A stretch of DNA of 64,000 nucleotides from JBFJKD01 sp038106145 (GTDB lineage Bacteria > Pseudomonadota > Gammaproteobacteria > Pseudomonadales > Porticoccaceae). The DNA is taken from the NCBI GenBank assembly GCA_038106145.1, contig JAYODD010000009.1, forward strand, positions 54,775-118,774, given 5' to 3'. The notes below the pieces were generated by a model. That model was not told the origin of the DNA. It was given only the letters and a program-made list of their open reading frames with translations, and did not search any database. Shown here piece by piece: positions 42,825 to 51,881 of this stretch (positions are counted from its first letter, which is position 1; each line of letters opens with the position of its first letter). The position numbers and the translations under genes were made by a program.

Positions 42825-44033
42825 TTAAGCATAGCGGCGCACCAGGGATTTGCCCAGGGACATCATATGCACCTGGTCGGGACCGTCGGCAAAACGTATC
42901 TGGCGGGCGTAGTTATAGGCTTCGGCAAGAAAATAGTCTTCCGTGAGACCACCCGCGCCGTGCACCTGGATGGCGCGATCAATAACCCGCGCCGCCATGG
43001 ACGGCGTAACCACCTTGATGGCGGCGATTAAATCACGGGCTTCCTTCACGCCCTCCCGGTCGATCTTTTCCGCCGCCATCAGCGTCAACAGGCGTGCCTG
43101 TTCGATGTCGCAAAAAGACTGTGCGATATCTTCCCGCACCGACTGGTGCTCACTCAGTTTGCGGCCAAAAGTGCTGCGGGTTTCCACGCGTTGGCACATC
43201 AACTCGAGGGCCCGCTGCGCGCAACCGATCAAACGCATACAGTGATGAATGCGTCCCGGGCCGAGCCGCCCCTGGGCGATTTCAAACCCGCGCCCTTCCC
43301 CCAGCAGTAAATTTTCCGCGGGCACACGCACATTGTCGAAGACAATTTCGGCTTCGCCCAGGGGCGCGCCGAGGTAACCGAGGGTGGTCAGCGGACGAAT
43401 AATGTGCAATCCCGGCGTATCCTTGGGCACCAGAATTTGCGATTGCTGGGCGTGGCGATTGGGGTTATCCGGGTCTGTTTTGCCCATAACAATCACGATT
43501 TTACAGGCTTCGTGCATAATCCCCGTGATAAACCACTTGCGTCCATTGATCACGTAATCATCGCCATCGCGAACGATGGAACACTGCACGTTAGTAGCGT
43601 CTGAACTTGCCACGTCGGGCTCGGTCATGGCAAAGGATGAGCGAATCTCGCCTTCCAGAAGGGGTTTTAACCATTTTTCTTTCTGCGCTTCCGTGCCGTA
43701 CTTGATAAACACTTCCATATTTCCCGTATCCGGCGCGTTACAGTTGAACACCTGTGGCGCCCACAGCACGCGGCCCATTATTTCCGCCAGCGGCGCATAG
43801 TCGACGTTGCTCAGCCCATCCTCGCATTCGTGGGCCGGCAGAAATAAATTCCACAGGCCCAGTGCCCGCGCCTTCGCTTTCAGGGTCTGCAGCAGGGGTG
43901 GTGTCGCCCACGGATTGTCAGTGGTGTGCAGGTAGTGGGCGTAGTCTTTTTCCACTGGATAGATTTCTTCATCCATAAATTTTTGCAGTAAGTCGCGCAA
44001 CGCCACGGCTTTATCGGATAATTGGGTGTTCAT
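42825..44033 (-). CDS. Acyl-CoA dehydrogenase family protein
   Basis: A 402-residue flavoenzyme with the acyl-CoA dehydrogenase N-terminal helices, the middle-domain motif FAMTEPDVASSDATN, WFITGIMHEACKIVIVMGKTD, the C-terminal RLIGCAQRALELMCQRVETRSTFGRKLSEHQSV, and the DRAIQVHGAGGLTEDYFLAEAYNYARQIRFADGPDQVHM end. The length and RLIGCAQRALE segment fit the ACAD10/11-like bacterial group acting on longer or hydroxylated acyl-CoAs. It is the first of the ACAD-MDR-SDR-SDR genes. Confidence 0.9.
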   Translation of the reverse strand: MNTQLSDKAVALRDLLQKFMDEEIYPVEKDYAHYLHTTDNPWATPPLLQTLKAKARALGLWNLFLPAHECEDGLSNVDYAPLAEIMGRVLWAPQVFNCNAPDTGNMEVFIKYGTEAQKEKWLKPLLEGEIRSSFAMTEPDVASSDATNVQCSIVRDGDDYVINGRKWFITGIMHEACKIVIVMGKTDPDNPNRHAQQSQILVPKDTPGLHIIRPLTTLGYLGAPLGEAEIVFDNVRVPAENLLLGEGRGFEIAQGRLGPGRIHHCMRLIGCAQRALELMCQRVETRSTFGRKLSEHQSVREDIAQSFCDIEQARLLTLMAAEKIDREGVKEARDLIAAIKVVTPSMAARVIDRAIQVHGAGGLTEDYFLAEAYNYARQIRFADGPDQVHMMSLGKSLVRRYA

Positions 44034-44110
44034 GGTGCTCTACCTTCTTTTGCGGAGTCTGTGGGTTCTATGGACACGGGGTTTAACCGGACCTCATCGC
44101 CAGCAGCGCG

Positions 44111-44800
44111 TTAAACAAGGGTCAGCGCGTGGCGCCGATCAGGTGCATCGAGATGGGCGAGCTGATTGAATGCCGCCAGGGTTATGCGCTCCCGATCACA
44201 GTAAAACCGCGTCACCGACGTGTTTCTGACCTGCAGCATCAATTCCACCGCGGTTTGATCCGAGAGCCCGAGCACCCGCTTCAGCGCCAGTCCCGTGGGT
44301 CCGCCAGAGGAGACTACCAGTATGCGCTCTCCCCGGCTGGACTGCTGAATGGCGCCGAGCGCGGCTCTGACCCGCTGTTCAAACTGCTGCCAGGTTTCAT
44401 TGACCGTACCTGCTCGTTCCACCGCCGCGTCCAGACTGCCGTTCATCCAGGCCTCCAGGGTGGCGCGCAGTTGGTGAAAAAAAGTTTGCGGGTGCGGGGA
44501 GATGTTGCCGTCGCCACCATTAAACTGCGCATGAATTTTCATCAACGGACGAAAGCTAAATTCGTTGAAGCCAGGTTCTATACGCGGCTTCCAGGAAGCA
44601 CCCATGGCCTCGCCAATGCCCACCAGGGTCTCGCGATGGCGACGCAGATCGCCGCTGACGACCTTATCGAAATGCAATCCCCGTTCGCGAAAATAGTCAC
44701 CGAGCCAACGCGCCTGCTGCCAGCCCAACGGCGACAGCTGGTCATAATCCACCGCCCCCAGGGATGCCTGCCCGTGACGCACAAAGTAGATTTCGCTCAT
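44111..44800 (-). CDS. Histidine phosphatase family protein
   Basis: A 229-residue branch-1 histidine phosphatase: YFVRHGQASLGAVDYDQLSPLG (phospho-His in RHG), SGDLRRHRET, FNEFSFRPL and the late motif VVSSGGPTGLALKR, in which the usual second His (SHGG) is replaced by Ser-Gly. That replacement may affect activity. ATG 44800 is chosen so that RHG lies close to the N-terminus. Similar proteins are often found near acyl-CoA dehydrogenase genes of the ACAD10/11 type, as here. The substrate is unknown. Confidence 0.82.
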   Translation of the reverse strand: MSEIYFVRHGQASLGAVDYDQLSPLGWQQARWLGDYFRERGLHFDKVVSGDLRRHRETLVGIGEAMGASWKPRIEPGFNEFSFRPLMKIHAQFNGGDGNISPHPQTFFHQLRATLEAWMNGSLDAAVERAGTVNETWQQFEQRVRAALGAIQQSSRGERILVVSSGGPTGLALKRVLGLSDQTAVELMLQVRNTSVTRFYCDRERITLAAFNQLAHLDAPDRRHALTLV

Positions 44801-44989
44801 CCGCTCACTCGATTCCGTGGGGGTTCCACAACGCAGCCCCATGCTGAACCTGGCGTGGAGGTCGCAGCATAGAGCAACGCATTACATTTATATAATTTAT
44901 TTTATGAATGTGTTTATATTAACAATAATGATGAAGAGCGCCCGGGCCATTTTTGCACACCGTCCGCGCGGCCGCAGGAAACCTTAACC

Positions 44990-45883
44990 ATGCGACTGAA
45001 CAACGTCGATCTCAATTTGTTTGTGGTGTTCGATGCCATTTACTCGGAGCGCAACCTCACCCGCGCCGCGGAGGTTTTGCACGTCACTCAACCCGCCGTC
45101 AGCAATGCGCTGCGACGCCTGCGCGCCACTTTCGGCGACCCCCTGTTCGTGCGCTCACCGCAGGGCATGCTGCCAACACCCATGGCGGAAAGTGTGATCG
45201 GCCGAGTGCGGGAAGCCCTGCAAATGCTGGACAACAGTTTGCTCGAACACGATCGCTTCGCGGCCAGCTCGTCAGAAAAAGTATTTCGAGTGATTATGGG
45301 GGATCTGCCCGAGGCGCTGTATTTACCCAGGCTGCTGCAACATCTTCAAGTACAGGCGCCGCGGGCGAGTGTACAAAGCTTTCCCCTGGCGCGGGAGACT
45401 GTACCCCTTGAACTGGCCAATGGCGGCGCCGACTTTGCGATCGAGCCACCCCTGTTGTCCGATCCTCAACTGTGCAGTTCCCCGCTGCTCAAGGACGAGT
45501 ACGTCTGTGTGCTGCGCCCGGGTCACCCGGCCTGCACCTCCCCACTGTCTTTGGCCACTTATCTGGCATTGCAACACATCCATATCTCCAGCCGCCGCAG
45601 GGGTCTGGGACACGTTGATCTCGCGCTGCAGACGCTGGGCCAAAAGCGGAGACTGGCGCTACGCGCCCAGCATTACATGGTGGCCACCCTGATTGTGGCG
45701 CGCACCGACCTGGCCCTGAGCATGCCCCGCGGCCTGGCCGCGCAATCGGGTCTGGCGATCCGCCCCCTTCCATTTGCCGTGGAGCCACTGTCGCTTAGCC
45801 TGTATTGGCATAAAAGCGCGGATAACGATCCCGCCAGTCGTTGGTTTCGCGAAATGTTTGCCGCCACCACCGTCCCGGTCTAA
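44990..45883 (+). CDS. LysR-family transcriptional regulator
   Basis: A 297-residue LysR protein with an N-terminal winged helix MRLNNVDLNLFVVFDAIYSERNLTRAAEVLHVTQPAVSNALRRLR and a C-terminal periplasmic-binding-like effector domain. The NDLNLFVVFDAIYSERNLTRAA pattern belongs to the NodD/PA-type LysR subgroup often linked to aromatic or acyl-CoA catabolism. It is divergent from the phosphatase/ACAD genes, with an AT-rich 189-bp intergenic region containing TATAAT-like sequence, so it may control them. It also lies just upstream of the TonB-receptor gene. Confidence 0.92.
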   Translation: MRLNNVDLNLFVVFDAIYSERNLTRAAEVLHVTQPAVSNALRRLRATFGDPLFVRSPQGMLPTPMAESVIGRVREALQMLDNSLLEHDRFAASSSEKVFRVIMGDLPEALYLPRLLQHLQVQAPRASVQSFPLARETVPLELANGGADFAIEPPLLSDPQLCSSPLLKDEYVCVLRPGHPACTSPLSLATYLALQHIHISSRRRGLGHVDLALQTLGQKRRLALRAQHYMVATLIVARTDLALSMPRGLAAQSGLAIRPLPFAVEPLSLSLYWHKSADNDPASRWFREMFAATTVPV

Positions 45884-46005
45884 ACAGCGGCGCTGCGCGC
45901 GGGGGTCCCCAAAATCATCGCCATAACGGCAAATCCACTGGCAATCCTGGGTTCGCCAATTACAATAGGCCAAATAATACCAACAAGCAGCTCAGGGGAA
46001 TTGGC

Positions 46006-48078
46006 ATGGGAATGCGGCAACAGCTCGTAGCGGGATTACTGCTGGGACTCTTGATCCGCGAGGGTTATGCGGCCGGATCAACTCAGTCCAACGAATTTCT
46101 GCACGAGGAGGATCTATTCGGCGACATCCCTTCGGTGAGTGTCGCCACGCGCCTCGAACAAACGTTGGCCAAAACTCCCGCCAGCGTTACCGTCATCGAC
46201 CATAATCTGATTCGCAGTATTGGCGCACAGAATTTGGTGGATGTTTTTCGACTGGTACCCGGATTTCAGTCCTATATGGTCAACGGCAACCGCTTCGGCG
46301 TGTCCGCCCACGGCATAGGCAAAGAGTTCCCCAACCACCTGGAAGTAATGATCGACGGCCGCTCGGTGTACGAACCGTTGCTGTCCACCGTGAGCTGGGG
46401 CTCCCTGGGGCTCAACATCGAAGACATCGATCACATCGAAATCGTGCGCGGCTCAAGCGCCCCGACCCATGGCTCCAATGCGTTTCTCGGCGCGGTAAAT
46501 ATTGTCACTCGGCAACCGGTGCAGGATACCGGCACTGCTATACGTACCACAGTTGGCTCCCGCGACACGCAAAACATCAGCGTGCGCCACAACGATCGCT
46601 TCGGCAAATTGCATTACCGGTTAAGCCTGGGATATCTGCACAATGATGGCTTTCCGGGCTTTTATGCACCCGGAGAAAATAGTGGCCCCCTTGAAGACGG
46701 CGCCGAAACCTATCAATTTAATTTTCTCGGCAGTTACACCCCCTCCCTCAGCGATACCTTGGATATCAGCCTGGGCTACGCCCACGATCGCATGGGTTTC
46801 GGCGACGCTGACCATCCGGATGCATTTATGCCGACCCGGTTTGAAGCACACCATCAGTCACTAAAATGGGTGCGCCTGCTGAAGGACGGCGACCAGCTAC
46901 AGATCCACGGTTATCACAACGCCCTCAAAGGCGGTGGTAGAAGCGAACTGGGCCTGGGGTCCGATTTTTTTGGTGTCAGCCCGCAACTTTTTGAACTCAT
47001 CCTCGGGGTCCCCGACCACCAGCTTTATTCTAATCTGGATATCGCATCCGAGCGCTACGATCTGGAGCTACAGCACCAGGTTAACCTGACCAATACCCTG
47101 CGCGGTGTCTGGGGTCTGGGTGGTCGCTCGGAATATGCGGAGAGTGCGGTCCTGTTGAACCGCAGCGACAGGGTCTGGGAACAGGCGTTTCGCGCATTCG
47201 GGCACCTCGAATGGCAGCCGACGGTGCCATTGTCGTTCAACCTGGGCGTTATGATCGAAAAAACCTTCGTCGACACCTTGATGTCTCCTCGCGTGGCGGT
47301 CAACTATCAACTCGCCGACGGGCAGGCGTTACGGGCAAGCTTCGGTCAGGGACGTCGCGCGCCATCTATTTTGGAAGCCCAGGAATACCAGGTATTCAAA
47401 ATCGCCGGTCAGGTTATCGACCCTTCTCGCCAGGTAGCCAGCGACCTCGAAGAGGAACGACTGACCAGCTATGAACTGGGCTATTTCGGCAGTTTTCTGG
47501 CGGACCGATTGAGCGTTGATGTGCGCTTTTACCGCGAAGAAATTCGCGATGGCATGCTTGATATCCGCGCGCCCTGGGCACCTGAACCACCGCTAACGTC
47601 ACCACCGTTGACCGACACGATTCTGGAACGGGATAACGCCGGTGACTGGACGACATCCGGGGCCGAACTCCAGCTGGTGTATCGCCCCGGCGCACGCTCC
47701 CTCCTGCGGCTGCACTACGCCAACCAGGATCTGGATAGTCGCGTGGTCCGCCGCTACCTGCCGGTATTCGAAACCCAGGATATCGACAATCACCAGGCGC
47801 GGCACTCCGGGGGCCTGGCGCTCACCCACCGCTTTAACGAGGCCTGGGATGCGGGACTGTTTACCTATTACCAAAGCGACGTCAAGTGGCACAATGGCAA
47901 CGCTATTGAAGAATTTACCCGAGTAGATGCCCAGGCCAGCTATACTTTCACGGTGGGACGGACGCGCGGCAGCGTACAGTTTATTGTGCAAAATCTGGGT
48001 GGGGACTACTCTGAATATAACGAAGAAAATATATTTGAGACCCGGGGCTACATAAAATTCGAATTGCTGCTTCCGTAA
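46006..48078 (+). CDS. TonB-dependent outer-membrane receptor
   Basis: A 690-residue receptor with a signal peptide (MGMRQQLVAGLLLGLLIREGYAAG) and a plug domain holding TLAKTPASVTVIDHNLIRSIGAQNLVDVFRLVPGFQ and GIGKEFPNHLEVMIDGRSVY. The barrel follows with IEIVRGSSAPTHGSNAFLGAVNIVTR. The stretch DIPSVSVATRLEQ may include the TonB box. ATG 46006 is chosen by the signal peptide. The final residue is Pro rather than the aromatic usual for barrel assembly. Siderophores, vitamin B12 or other large ligands are possible. A periplasmic binding protein and a hybrid kinase follow in the same direction, 32 bp and -4 bp apart. Confidence 0.92.
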   Translation: MGMRQQLVAGLLLGLLIREGYAAGSTQSNEFLHEEDLFGDIPSVSVATRLEQTLAKTPASVTVIDHNLIRSIGAQNLVDVFRLVPGFQSYMVNGNRFGVSAHGIGKEFPNHLEVMIDGRSVYEPLLSTVSWGSLGLNIEDIDHIEIVRGSSAPTHGSNAFLGAVNIVTRQPVQDTGTAIRTTVGSRDTQNISVRHNDRFGKLHYRLSLGYLHNDGFPGFYAPGENSGPLEDGAETYQFNFLGSYTPSLSDTLDISLGYAHDRMGFGDADHPDAFMPTRFEAHHQSLKWVRLLKDGDQLQIHGYHNALKGGGRSELGLGSDFFGVSPQLFELILGVPDHQLYSNLDIASERYDLELQHQVNLTNTLRGVWGLGGRSEYAESAVLLNRSDRVWEQAFRAFGHLEWQPTVPLSFNLGVMIEKTFVDTLMSPRVAVNYQLADGQALRASFGQGRRAPSILEAQEYQVFKIAGQVIDPSRQVASDLEEERLTSYELGYFGSFLADRLSVDVRFYREEIRDGMLDIRAPWAPEPPLTSPPLTDTILERDNAGDWTTSGAELQLVYRPGARSLLRLHYANQDLDSRVVRRYLPVFETQDIDNHQARHSGGLALTHRFNEAWDAGLFTYYQSDVKWHNGNAIEEFTRVDAQASYTFTVGRTRGSVQFIVQNLGGDYSEYNEENIFETRGYIKFELLLP

Positions 48079-48110
48079 ATACGACCCACTGGTGGCTGGC
48101 GGTTGTCGCG

Positions 48111-49160
48111 ATGAACAAAGCTAGATCCGCGGAATCCGGCGTCGCGGTTACGGCGGTAAAAAACAGGGATGTAGGTGTGAAGGATTGTGTTACACATGGC
48201 AAGAGTGCCGCCAGAATCCCGGTGTTCGTGGTGGCAACGCTTGCGGGACTGTGGGTTTCCGCAGCCGCGCTGGCTGCCCCTCTGGCTTTGACCCCCACAC
48301 CTTCCATCCACGTTTTACTGTCCAACGAAGACACCTACTACATCGAGGTTGCGCAAACCATGCGGGACATCCTGTCCCGTGAACAACCGGAGCTCGTGGT
48401 TACCACACGGTTGCTGGACCAGGCCCCGCAGTCCTCTCCGGCCAGGGGCGCCTATATTGTTGCCGTCGGCACACCCGCCACCGAATACGCGCTCATTCAT
48501 TACGCGGATACCCCCTTGCTGAGCCTGTTCATACCCAAATCCGCCTGGGACCAACTGTCGGCCGAGCATAAGCGCACCGCACCCATCGGCGCGGTGGTCA
48601 TCGATCAACCCGTTGGTCGCAGCATCGCCCTGGGGGAACTTCTTGCGCCGTCGGCAAAAACCATCGCCACCGTACTCGGCAAGGCGTCCCGCGATTTGTT
48701 GGAAGAGCTTGAACAGGAAACCCGGCGGCGGCAACTCCGGTTGCGATACGCGGAATTAGACGAGGGCGACGACCCGCTCTCCGCGTTGACCCCCGTGGTC
48801 GAATCCGCGGATATATTTATCGCTATTCCCGACCACGCGGTGTTCAACCGAGCGACTGCCAAGTGGGTGCTGTACCTCGGCTATCGCCAGCAAATTCCGG
48901 TTATCGGTTTTTCCCGCTCCTACAGCGAAGCGGGAGCCCTGGCCTCGGTGTTTTCCACGCCGCAAAATATCGGCCAGCAGGGGGGCGAACTGGTGCTGGA
49001 CCTGGTGAGCGGCAAACAAGCTGCCGTCTGGCAAACACATTACCCGAGGTACTACACGCTGCATACAAACAAAGTCGTCGCCCGCGCCCTGGGCATTCAT
49101 TTGCCCAACCAAGCCACCCTGTACAGGATGTACGCAGAAGCTCTTGTCCGCCACCCGTGA
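48111..49160 (+). CDS. Periplasmic binding protein of the ABC_sub_bind type
   Basis: A 349-residue exported protein. After a hydrophobic signal (IPVFVVATLAGLWVSAAALAAP, about residues 36-57) come two Rossmann-like lobes with IHVLLSNEDTYYIEVAQTMRDIL, YIVAVGTPATEYALIH, DIFIAIPDHAVFNRATAKWVLYLGYRQQIPVIGFSRSY and ASVFSTPQNIGQQGGELVLDLV. This is the layout of the ABC_sub_bind (TrpX-like) family. No ABC permease or ATPase is present. It overlaps the kinase gene by 4 bp, so it likely presents a ligand to that sensor. ATG 48111 is given; GTG 48177 with CAGGGATG upstream would shorten the N-terminus and is plausible. Confidence 0.82.
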   Translation: MNKARSAESGVAVTAVKNRDVGVKDCVTHGKSAARIPVFVVATLAGLWVSAAALAAPLALTPTPSIHVLLSNEDTYYIEVAQTMRDILSREQPELVVTTRLLDQAPQSSPARGAYIVAVGTPATEYALIHYADTPLLSLFIPKSAWDQLSAEHKRTAPIGAVVIDQPVGRSIALGELLAPSAKTIATVLGKASRDLLEELEQETRRRQLRLRYAELDEGDDPLSALTPVVESADIFIAIPDHAVFNRATAKWVLYLGYRQQIPVIGFSRSYSEAGALASVFSTPQNIGQQGGELVLDLVSGKQAAVWQTHYPRYYTLHTNKVVARALGIHLPNQATLYRMYAEALVRHP

Positions 49161-51856
49161 GTGGTTCAATCGTACAGTTTTTCACGCAAACCCTGCACGG
49201 GCGCTTGCTGCTGGCTACCGCTGTGCCGCCGTTGTTGATGACGGTGCTGCTAACCGCCAATTCCGTCTGGGATCGGCACTCCAGTATTCGCAGTTTGTTA
49301 TACGGCACCGGCAACAGCACCACCGCCTACCTGGCCAGGACCGCAGATTTCGCGCTGTACTCGGGCAATAAAACACTACTTTCCTCCCTGGCGGCATCCA
49401 CCGCGCAAATTAACACCATCAGCGGTGTCGCGTTCCTGGATGCCGAGTACACCGTTATAACCGCGTCCAGACACTTTCCACTGTCGGATGATTTGCTGGG
49501 CTTTCCGCCCACGTCATTTCCCGTCGAATTAGCCGGGCATCTGTATTTTATACAACCGGTGTTACTCACAGACGTACAGGTGGATGACTACAGCGCCCTG
49601 AGCGGTAATCCCACAGACAGGGAGCCGATTGGTTGGGTAATGGTCGCCCTCGACCTGAGCAGCAGCATCACCGAGCGTCGCGAGGTGCTGGCCAGCAGTA
49701 TCGCCATCGCGGCAGTAGTGATGCTGACCGCTTTTATTTTGACCTACATCCTCAGTCGCTCGGTGATCGCGCCCATCAGACAACTCACGCAAACCGTCAG
49801 CCTGATGGAGCGGGGCGATTTAACGGCCCGGGTCGAGGCGACTACCCGGGATGAATTGGCCAGCCTGGCCCATGGCATTAACCACCTGGCCCGCTCGGTA
49901 GGCAGAAGTCAGCAAGAACTGGAACACCGAATTTATCAGGCAACCGTTCGCTTGCAGGACGCCATGAAAGATCTGCAAGCGAAAAACCTGGCGCTGGAAA
50001 ATGCCACGCGGGAGGCGGAAACCGCCAATCAGGCCAAAAGCGATTTTCTCGCCAGAATGAGCCACGAACTGCGCACGCCCCTGACATCCATACAGGGCTT
50101 TGTGCGCCTGCTGGAAAAGTCCTCCCTGGTGCCCTCTGAAAAATATTATTGTTCGATCATCGATCAGGCCGCCACCCAGCTACTGCATCTGATCGATGAT
50201 ATTCTCGAATTCGCCCGTATTCAGGACGCCAGCGCGAAGCTGGAAAGCGGGCCTTTCAATCTCGTCGACTGCGTCGAAACTCCATTGCAGCTACTGGCGC
50301 CCACCGCCCATGACAAGGGGGTGGAACTCATTCTCGATATTGCCCCTGACGTGCCGACAGATTTCATCGGCGACGCGGTACGGGTTCGTCAGATACTGTC
50401 AAATCTGGTGGCCAATGCCATCAAATTCACCGCCGATGGTTTTGTCCACGTGGCAATTACCGTTGACGCCTGGAGCGCACAGACCGCCACCGTAAAAATA
50501 CAGGTAAAAGACACCGGAATCGGTATCCCTGAGGAAAAACAGCAGCATATATTCGAGGCATTTATTCAGGCGGATACCTCCATATCCCGCAGGTTCGGCG
50601 GGACCGGTCTGGGTCTTGCTATTGTCAAAACCTATGTAGAGTTGATGGGCGGCACCATTGCCCTCGACAGTACGGAGGAGGTCGGCACGAAGATAACCGT
50701 ACTTCTACCCCTCTCCCGCCAACAACCCGGCGAACCCCCCTGGCTCAATCCCTGGGACATCGCGGTGTATGACCCGGACCACCTGTCGCGCCTGGCGCTG
50801 CAACATACCCTGCAACGCTTCATCAGTCGGGTCGCCGTATTTGGCGCTCTGGATGAGCTCGAAAAATATCTGTCCTCCGGCCGGTGCCAGGCGGTGGTGG
50901 TGGGCAACAATGTGGTGGCGTCCACCGAAGCCAGCCTGGACACCATGACCACCATTAGAGGGTTCTCGCGCATCCCGATGATCGCCATCTCGTCCCTCGA
51001 AAAATTGCATCAGATCATCGGACAGGAACAGGCGGTGACCGCTCTACAGCCAGTGACTTTTCTCAGCAAACCCGCCGGGGTGAATGAGCTGCACAGCGCC
51101 CTGGTGCAGATGGTCAACGACGGCGGCGTTAGCGATCCGGGCCCCCTGCCCGATACCCATAAACCGCTAACCGATGTTGACGTGCTGGTGGCCGAGGACA
51201 ACAACTTCAGCAGACTTTTATTACAAACCTTACTGGAACGAGTCGGTTGCGACTGCCTGGCAGTGGCGAATGGCGAGGAAGCGATTCGCGCCACCGCCAA
51301 CCGCAAATTTGACGCGCTACTGATCGATGTGCACATGCCCGGCATCGACGGTATCGAGGCGGTCAGGCGCATCAGAAGGAGCGACAACCCCAACAGCGGC
51401 GCTCCAATCATTGCGCTCACCGCTGACATTTTGCAGCACGAGGAGGAACGTATGCGTGAAGCCGGTGCCAATGAGCTGCTACTAAAACCAATCGACGAAA
51501 ACCGGTTGATTCAAACCTTGATCAGTCTGATTGGCAAGCCCGCCCAACCGTTGCCGGATTTACGCGAGGTCGGCCAAGCCATTCCGAAAGCCCTGTTCGT
51601 GAGCGAAGTTGATAGCCTGGTGAAGGGAGCCCGCAAGGCCTTTGAGCAGGAACAACCGGAAGATTTGCGGGAAATTGTGCACCAACTGCTGGGTATCGCC
51701 GGCGTGTTCAAGCTGCCCGCACTGGAAGCGGCGGTGCGCGATCTACACCACCACATCGCCAACCGTAACCAGCGCCATATATCGTCGGCGCTGGCGGCCG
51801 TGGAAAACCTCGCCGGAGAGTTACAGCGGGAGCTGGCCGCTACTCCTGAAAATTAG
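49157..51856 (+). CDS. Hybrid sensor histidine kinase with receiver and Hpt domains (BarA/GacS-like)
   Basis: An 899-residue kinase. Membrane segments at about 16-37 and 178-202 enclose a periplasmic domain. HAMP follows (about 200-253), then a coiled coil, HisKA with phospho-acceptor His303 (RMSHELRTPL), HATPase (NAIKFTADG, DTGIGIPEE, GGTGLGLAIV), and a degenerate receiver (about 530-655) lacking the Asp. A full receiver with Asp724 (LLIDVHMPG) and a C-terminal Hpt with His842 (VHQLLGIAG) complete it. The GTG start at 49157 overlaps the stop of the periplasmic protein gene (GTGA). The four-step phosphorelay layout is that of BarA/GacS. No response regulator is adjacent. Confidence 0.93.
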   Translation: MSGSIVQFFTQTLHGRLLLATAVPPLLMTVLLTANSVWDRHSSIRSLLYGTGNSTTAYLARTADFALYSGNKTLLSSLAASTAQINTISGVAFLDAEYTVITASRHFPLSDDLLGFPPTSFPVELAGHLYFIQPVLLTDVQVDDYSALSGNPTDREPIGWVMVALDLSSSITERREVLASSIAIAAVVMLTAFILTYILSRSVIAPIRQLTQTVSLMERGDLTARVEATTRDELASLAHGINHLARSVGRSQQELEHRIYQATVRLQDAMKDLQAKNLALENATREAETANQAKSDFLARMSHELRTPLTSIQGFVRLLEKSSLVPSEKYYCSIIDQAATQLLHLIDDILEFARIQDASAKLESGPFNLVDCVETPLQLLAPTAHDKGVELILDIAPDVPTDFIGDAVRVRQILSNLVANAIKFTADGFVHVAITVDAWSAQTATVKIQVKDTGIGIPEEKQQHIFEAFIQADTSISRRFGGTGLGLAIVKTYVELMGGTIALDSTEEVGTKITVLLPLSRQQPGEPPWLNPWDIAVYDPDHLSRLALQHTLQRFISRVAVFGALDELEKYLSSGRCQAVVVGNNVVASTEASLDTMTTIRGFSRIPMIAISSLEKLHQIIGQEQAVTALQPVTFLSKPAGVNELHSALVQMVNDGGVSDPGPLPDTHKPLTDVDVLVAEDNNFSRLLLQTLLERVGCDCLAVANGEEAIRATANRKFDALLIDVHMPGIDGIEAVRRIRRSDNPNSGAPIIALTADILQHEEERMREAGANELLLKPIDENRLIQTLISLIGKPAQPLPDLREVGQAIPKALFVSEVDSLVKGARKAFEQEQPEDLREIVHQLLGIAGVFKLPALEAAVRDLHHHIANRNQRHISSALAAVENLAGELQRELAATPEN

Positions 51857-51881
51857 TCTGGCCAGAGGCCGCGCCCTAACG

